Part shown: piece by piece, positions 60,547-64,000 of the stretch
Layout of the letters: each line of letters begins with the position of its first letter
Numbering within the stretch: the first letter of the stretch is position 1
Assembly: GCF_014837035.1 (NCBI RefSeq)
Contig: NZ_JACSPS010000001.1
Location: 118,374 to 182,373, forward strand
Direction of reading: 5' to 3'
DNA: 64,000 nt
Source: Kaistella pullorum
GTDB taxonomy: Bacteria; Bacteroidota; Bacteroidia; Flavobacteriales; Weeksellaceae
The notes under the pieces: generated by a model
What the model was told of the DNA's origin: nothing
The model's input: only the letters and a program-made list of their open reading frames with translations
The model's database searches: none
Position numbers and translations under genes: made by a program

Positions 60547-60701
60547 GAAGTTTCGTTAGATAAGGGTGAAGGACAATTTTTATACACTTTTCAGCGCGGA
60601 ATTATTATTCTAACATTGAACCACATCGTGAATTCCGGCTTTAAATACAGGCATATAAAAGCTACACTTGTACTAAAGAACTGCTATAATAATTACGGGT
60701 G

Positions 60702-60734
60702 CAAATTTACGCAAAAGTCTCGGATTATCAACAA
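60702..60734 (-). promoter_or_regulatory. Promoter for the PglE-like gene
   Basis: TTG (60729-60731) and TAAATTTG (60702-60709) on the minus strand, 19 nt apart, a strong TTG-N19-TAnnTTTG match. The leader to the ATG at 60546 would be about 150 nt. No other gene lies in 60547-60876. Confidence 0.55.
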
Positions 60735-60789
60735 GGTAGGAGTAGATAAATTTGAATTTACGATAGATAAAAACAAAGGTTAACATAGC

Positions 60790-60830
60790 AAAAAACCATT
60801 GGCACTGCTAATAGGTGTCTAATGGTTTTT
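60790..60830 (-). terminator. Terminator after the PglD-like gene
   Basis: A 10-bp stem AAAAACCATT (60791-60800) with AATGGTTTTT (60821-60830) and a 20-nt loop; a T run follows on the minus strand. It sits 46 nt past the stop at 60877, so pglE is transcribed separately. Confidence 0.6.
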
Positions 60831-60876
60831 AATAATGGTTTCCACTTATAAGAATTGTACGTATTTCGATATATTG

Positions 60877-61539
60877 TCAATGCTGAAAATGGTCAGGATC
60901 GTGAAATTTGATGGGCTTGGCGGGCAGCCCTACCGCTGTACAGTTCGCAGGCAATGATTTCGCAACCACTGCACCAGCACCTATGATGGTACTTTTTCCT
61001 ACTTCCACCTGATTAATTATCTTAGCGCCGGTTCCCACGTATACCCTCTCCTGTATTACGACCTCACCTGAAATATTAACACCAGGCATAAATGATGAGA
61101 ACCTGCTGACTTCGGTATCATGCCCAATTGTGCAGCATAAATTTACAGTGACAAATTCTGCAATGTGGATATTACAGGTCAAAATCGAATTCGCACAGAT
61201 AATGGTACCCTTACCGATAGTGATATCATCCTGCCCCATAATTACTGAGGGATGTATCAGAACTGGAAAATAAAGATCCGGATTGGATATCTGGCTCAGG
61301 ATTTTCGCCTTTGTATGAGGATCACCGACGCCGACCGCAACCGCCATAGATTCAGGAAGGCGGTTTAATTCCTCGATTTTGCCCATATACGGAATACCGT
61401 TGTACTCGCTGTTCAGACCATCGCCGTCATCATAAAAACCGACAATGTCATACTGTGGCTCCACCTCATTGATATGGTCAATTAGTATTTTCACTTCCCT
61501 GCCGAACCCGCCGACACCTATGATTGCTATCTTCTTCAT
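60877..61539 (-). CDS. Sugar O/N-acyltransferase, PglD/NeuD-like
   Basis: 220 residues: an N-terminal Rossmann-like part (MKKIAIIGVGGFGREVKILI, VGFYDDGD) and a left-handed beta-helix of hexapeptide repeats (ITIGKGTIICANSILTCNIH… IGHDTEV… VVIQERVYVGTGAKIIN… IGAGAVVAKSLP). Acetylates the 4-amino sugar made by the PglE-like enzyme. Its ATG overlaps the sugar-transferase stop by 4 nt (ATGA). Confidence 0.92.
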   Translation of the reverse strand: MKKIAIIGVGGFGREVKILIDHINEVEPQYDIVGFYDDGDGLNSEYNGIPYMGKIEELNRLPESMAVAVGVGDPHTKAKILSQISNPDLYFPVLIHPSVIMGQDDITIGKGTIICANSILTCNIHIAEFVTVNLCCTIGHDTEVSRFSSFMPGVNISGEVVIQERVYVGTGAKIINQVEVGKSTIIGAGAVVAKSLPANCTAVGLPAKPIKFHDPDHFQH

Positions 61540-62147
61540 AATATTTGATTTCCTTTAAAACGTTCTGTAGTAGCTTGACCTTCCGCGTTGATACCTTCTG
61601 ACTTGAAAACTTTCTGAACGGTCAGCAGCAGGATTCTGAGGTCGAGGCTGAGGTTGAGGTGGTCCACATACCACACATCCATCTTGAATTTATCTTCCCA
61701 GCTCACCGCATTCCGACCGTTCACCTGCGCCCACCCGGTGATTCCGGGCCTTACCTCATGCCGTCTCGCCTGCTCCGGGCTGTACAGCGCCAGGTATTCC
61801 GGCAGCAAAGGCCTGGGACCGATCAGCGACATGTCGCCTTTCAGAACATTGATGAGCTGCGGGATCTCGTCAAGCGAGGTTTTCCTTACAAAACTGCCGA
61901 TCGACGTCAGCCGCTCCGCATCCGGCAGCAGTTGACCTTCCGCATCCTTCGCATCCGTCATCGTTTTGAATTTTACGATACGGAAGATCTTTCCGTTCTT
62001 CCCGGGTCTGCGCTGGAAAAAGAAGGGTTTGCCGTTGTTCGCTACAGTCAGTGCAAGCGTTACCACGAACAGAACAAGACTCAGGACCAGGAGGCCAAAG
62101 CAGGCAGCTGTAATATCGATGAGGCGTTTAATGAAATTTCGATACAT
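61536..62147 (-). CDS. Initiating undecaprenyl-phosphate sugar transferase, PglC-like
   Basis: 203 residues. One N-terminal re-entrant/membrane helix (LIDITAACFGLLVLSLVLFV), then the catalytic region KNGKIFRIVKFKTMTDAKDA, ERLTSIGSFVRKTSLDEIPQ with the conserved DE, LKGDMSLIGPRPLLPEYLAL and RPGITGWAQVNGRNAVSWED. It transfers the phospho-sugar from UDP to undecaprenyl phosphate and starts the repeat unit; PglC is the short form without the five-helix N-terminus. Next to PglD-like gene in an ATGA overlap. Confidence 0.95.
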   Translation of the reverse strand: MYRNFIKRLIDITAACFGLLVLSLVLFVVTLALTVANNGKPFFFQRRPGKNGKIFRIVKFKTMTDAKDAEGQLLPDAERLTSIGSFVRKTSLDEIPQLINVLKGDMSLIGPRPLLPEYLALYSPEQARRHEVRPGITGWAQVNGRNAVSWEDKFKMDVWYVDHLNLSLDLRILLLTVQKVFKSEGINAEGQATTERFKGNQIL

Positions 62148-62150
62148 GTC

Positions 62151-63413
62151 TTAATGAGTATTATCAATAGCTCGTGATTTCTTTCCCAATACTTTCAGTG
62201 CTTCCAGATACCTCGTTGCAAGAACCTGCCTGTCAAAGTTTTCCTTTGCAAAAAGAAAACCGTTCTCTCCCTCCATCTTCAGACGCTTTGGGTCCGACAG
62301 ATACGCCCTGATAATTCGGTTAAATTCGTGCGCATTCTCGGGTTCTACATAGCTTCCGGCACGCGCGTCCTCAACCAGTTTTCTGGACACGCCGTCAATA
62401 GCCATGAGTATCGGTTTTTTACAGGAAAAATAATCGAACGTCTTATTCGAATATACGGTCTTGAAAGTATCAACTTTCTTCAGTACAGAAGCCCCCATTT
62501 CGGACGCGATAATATACTTGAAGACTTCGCTTTTCGCTACGGGATCCAGAAATTTGACATTTTTGACCTGCATTTGCGCAGCCCTCTGAATAAGTCCCTC
62601 TTTGGCCATGCCCTGACCGATTAACAGGAATAGCACGTTGGTATCTTCAAGAAGCTTTCCGGCCTCAAGAATCTGATCGAGGTGGTTCGCTACCCCATGG
62701 GCACCGACATAGGTAATGATGAACCGGCCGGTAAGGTCATGGTCTTCCCGGAATTGATCGCGGTCAAAATCTTTCAGTACAGCCTCCGAAAGCGTGAAGT
62801 CAGCTGCATTGGGGATCATGATGAGTTTATTCACCGGCACTCTCTTTTTATATTGAAGCGTCTGAAAAAAGGCAGGTGTCAGCACATTGATGAGTGAGGA
62901 CTTTCTGTAGAGAAAATCTTCAAACGCATAGGCGAATTTGATCATCGCTTTATTGGTCAAAACACCGGTGTCTATTGCGGATTCCGGCCACAGGTCACGG
63001 ACTTCAAATACCATGGGAATCTTTTTCAGTCTTGAAATGAGGTAACCGGAAAAACCTACAAATAAAGGTGGGGATGTAACAATGATAACGTCGTAATTAC
63101 CCTTCACATAAAATATACCGGCCCATAAGGAGGAGAACATGAATGAAAAATAAGCCCAGAGACGACCTAGAAAGCCTTTGTTGTAAGCCTCAGAAACATG
63201 CGTTCTATGAACATTTACAGCACCCTGTTTTTTCTTTTTAAAATAGCGGCCTCTGTATTCGCGTCTTTTTTCATTTGAGGCATAGTGCATCATGCCTGCA
63301 ATCACCGTAACTTCATGTCCTGCATCGGTCCATACTTTCGTAATTTCATTCCAGCGCGACCCACCGGAGTCGTCCTCTTCTAAAAAGTACTGATGAAGGA
63401 GTAATATTTTCAT
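62151..63413 (-). CDS. Glycosyltransferase, GT4-type, WbuB-like
   Basis: 420 residues. MKILLLHQYFLEEDDSGGSR, then VTVIAGMMHYASNEKRREYR and a membrane-associated segment FSFMFSSLWAGIFYVKGNYD. Donor domain FIITYVGAHGVANHLDQILE, NVKFLDPVAKSEVFKYIIAS and SNKTFDYFSCKKPILMAIDG replaces the E-x7-E motif. WbuB-type enzymes often add the second sugar to the PglC product. ATGA overlap with the upstream heparinase-like gene; 3-nt gap before the PglC-like gene. Confidence 0.9.
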   Translation of the reverse strand: MKILLLHQYFLEEDDSGGSRWNEITKVWTDAGHEVTVIAGMMHYASNEKRREYRGRYFKKKKQGAVNVHRTHVSEAYNKGFLGRLWAYFSFMFSSLWAGIFYVKGNYDVIIVTSPPLFVGFSGYLISRLKKIPMVFEVRDLWPESAIDTGVLTNKAMIKFAYAFEDFLYRKSSLINVLTPAFFQTLQYKKRVPVNKLIMIPNAADFTLSEAVLKDFDRDQFREDHDLTGRFIITYVGAHGVANHLDQILEAGKLLEDTNVLFLLIGQGMAKEGLIQRAAQMQVKNVKFLDPVAKSEVFKYIIASEMGASVLKKVDTFKTVYSNKTFDYFSCKKPILMAIDGVSRKLVEDARAGSYVEPENAHEFNRIIRAYLSDPKRLKMEGENGFLFAKENFDRQVLATRYLEALKVLGKKSRAIDNTH

Positions 63414-64000
63414 TGAGTGTTTAATTCTATTTTGGTTATGATTTTTTCCCGGAAAGTAAAACTTACCGCTTCCGCCTCTTCCATCTGCCCGTAATAATCA
63501 GATACGTAAGACCTTTCATATGCTGGAGTAATCATGATGTCTTTCTCAAACGCACTGAACTTTACCGCATTTTTATCCGCGGTGTGCCACAATTGTTTTT
63601 TGCTGTATTCCGGCAATTCTTTAAGCTGATCTTCCACAGTCCAGATGGGTGAAGTTTTAGAAATCAGCACACGTCGGAAGTGTGAAGCTTTAGGGTTTAA
63701 ATAAGCGAATGCTGACACCTCACCTTCAAATACATAGTGGCTAGGTGTCTCCTTCCACTGGGCAGCTTTGGCCTGCGTCCAAAAATACCAGATAAAGCGG
63801 CTGCCTTTCAGCATCTGCGATTTCCCGTCGACCATCACGGTGTTGTGCGAGGCGGAGCCCATAAAGTAATCCAGCAGTTCCGGACTTGTATTGTACTGGT
63901 AGGTACCGCTGTCACGCAGGATATTTTGCCCTTTCACCCAGACATCAATGTGTAAATTATCGGCCTGCGCGGGGCGGTCTTTATGATTTCCACAACGTAT
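63410..64000 (-). CDS. Heparinase II/III-like protein (partial, 5' end beyond window)
   Basis: The frame is open from the window edge to a TGA at 63410, 196 codons here. The edge part reads CGNHKDRPAQADNLHIDVWV and continues KGQNILRDSGTYQYNTSPEL, HNTVMVDGKSQM; this is the beta-sheet domain of heparinase II/III-type proteins found in polysaccharide clusters. The catalytic alpha domain lies beyond 64000. Could be a lyase/hydrolase acting on the glycan or a modifying enzyme. Translationally coupled to the next glycosyltransferase gene. Confidence 0.82.
   Translation of the reverse strand: MRCGNHKDRPAQADNLHIDVWVKGQNILRDSGTYQYNTSPELLDYFMGSASHNTVMVDGKSQMLKGSRFIWYFWTQAKAAQWKETPSHYVFEGEVSAFAYLNPKASHFRRVLISKTSPIWTVEDQLKELPEYSKKQLWHTADKNAVKFSAFEKDIMITPAYERSYVSDYYGQMEEAEAVSFTFREKIITKIELNTQ

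Noticed and set aside
61640-61665. GAGGTTGAGG-like run inside the PglC-like gene
   Set aside because: It encodes the conserved LNLSLDLRILLL segment of sugar transferases and is ordinary coding sequence, not an AACCTC array.

Overview
The window reads as chromosomal DNA of a Flavobacteriia member of the Bacteroidota, most likely a Chryseobacterium-like Weeksellaceae species. The evidence is T9SS-type secreted proteins, a SusC-type TonB receptor, DUF4252, GIN-domain, DUF4876 and DUF6850 proteins, promoters of the TTG/TAnnTTTG type, almost no Shine-Dalgarno sequences, and many A-rich leaders. There are no rRNA or tRNA genes, insertion sequences or CRISPR arrays that I can see.

Layout. 1-10.4 kb, minus strand: the 5' part of a large secreted IgGFc-binding-like protein, a zinc alcohol dehydrogenase, a radical-SAM/DUF4130 pair assigned to DNA modification or repair, a cytoplasmic-type alpha-amylase, a YceI lipoprotein, PaiB, a TPR lipoprotein and RuvB. 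10.5-19.0 kb, plus strand: an MFS transporter, hutI, then a partial phenylacetate operon (paaB, C, D, G, H, I, with no paaA or paaE) and a beta-barrel protein. 19.6-23.4 kb, plus strand: an ECF sigma factor with an overlapping membrane protein, a DUF4252-GIN fusion, a DUF4252 lipoprotein, a receiver-like protein and a 43-codon ORF.

24.2-45.2 kb is a surface-polysaccharide locus. A Wzm-like ABC permease sits on the plus strand at the left end and its Wzt-like ATPase on the minus strand at the right end. Between them are minus-strand genes for six GT-B (GT4-type) and six GT2-type glycosyltransferases, an EpsG-type polymerase, one intact and one broken acyltransferase, a GH130/GH43-like propeller protein, and two glycosyltransferase gene remnants. 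About 19 kb of this locus is bounded by ~145-bp inverted copies of a dispersed repeat. 46.7-53.4 kb, minus strand: an apparent operon of TonB receptor, DUF4876 lipoprotein, DUF6850 barrel and di-haem cytochrome-c peroxidase, with a 24-bp palindrome over its likely promoter. 53.5-54.6 kb is a GEVED/T9SS protein. 55.0-64.0 kb, minus strand: Wzc-like kinase, Wza-like export lipoprotein, a small barrel, then PglE-, PglD- and PglC-like enzymes for a bacillosamine-type initiating sugar, a glycosyltransferase and a partial heparinase-like gene. PglC/D/E would start a glycan on undecaprenyl phosphate, the glycosyltransferases would extend it, and Wzm/Wzt and/or EpsG-Wzc-Wza would polymerise and export it.

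A striking feature is the amount of low-complexity and dispersed repeat DNA. TTTTCAAA-type, CTCTTGG-type and AACCTC-type arrays fill intergenic gaps right up to start and stop codons. One such array lies in frame inside paaH.
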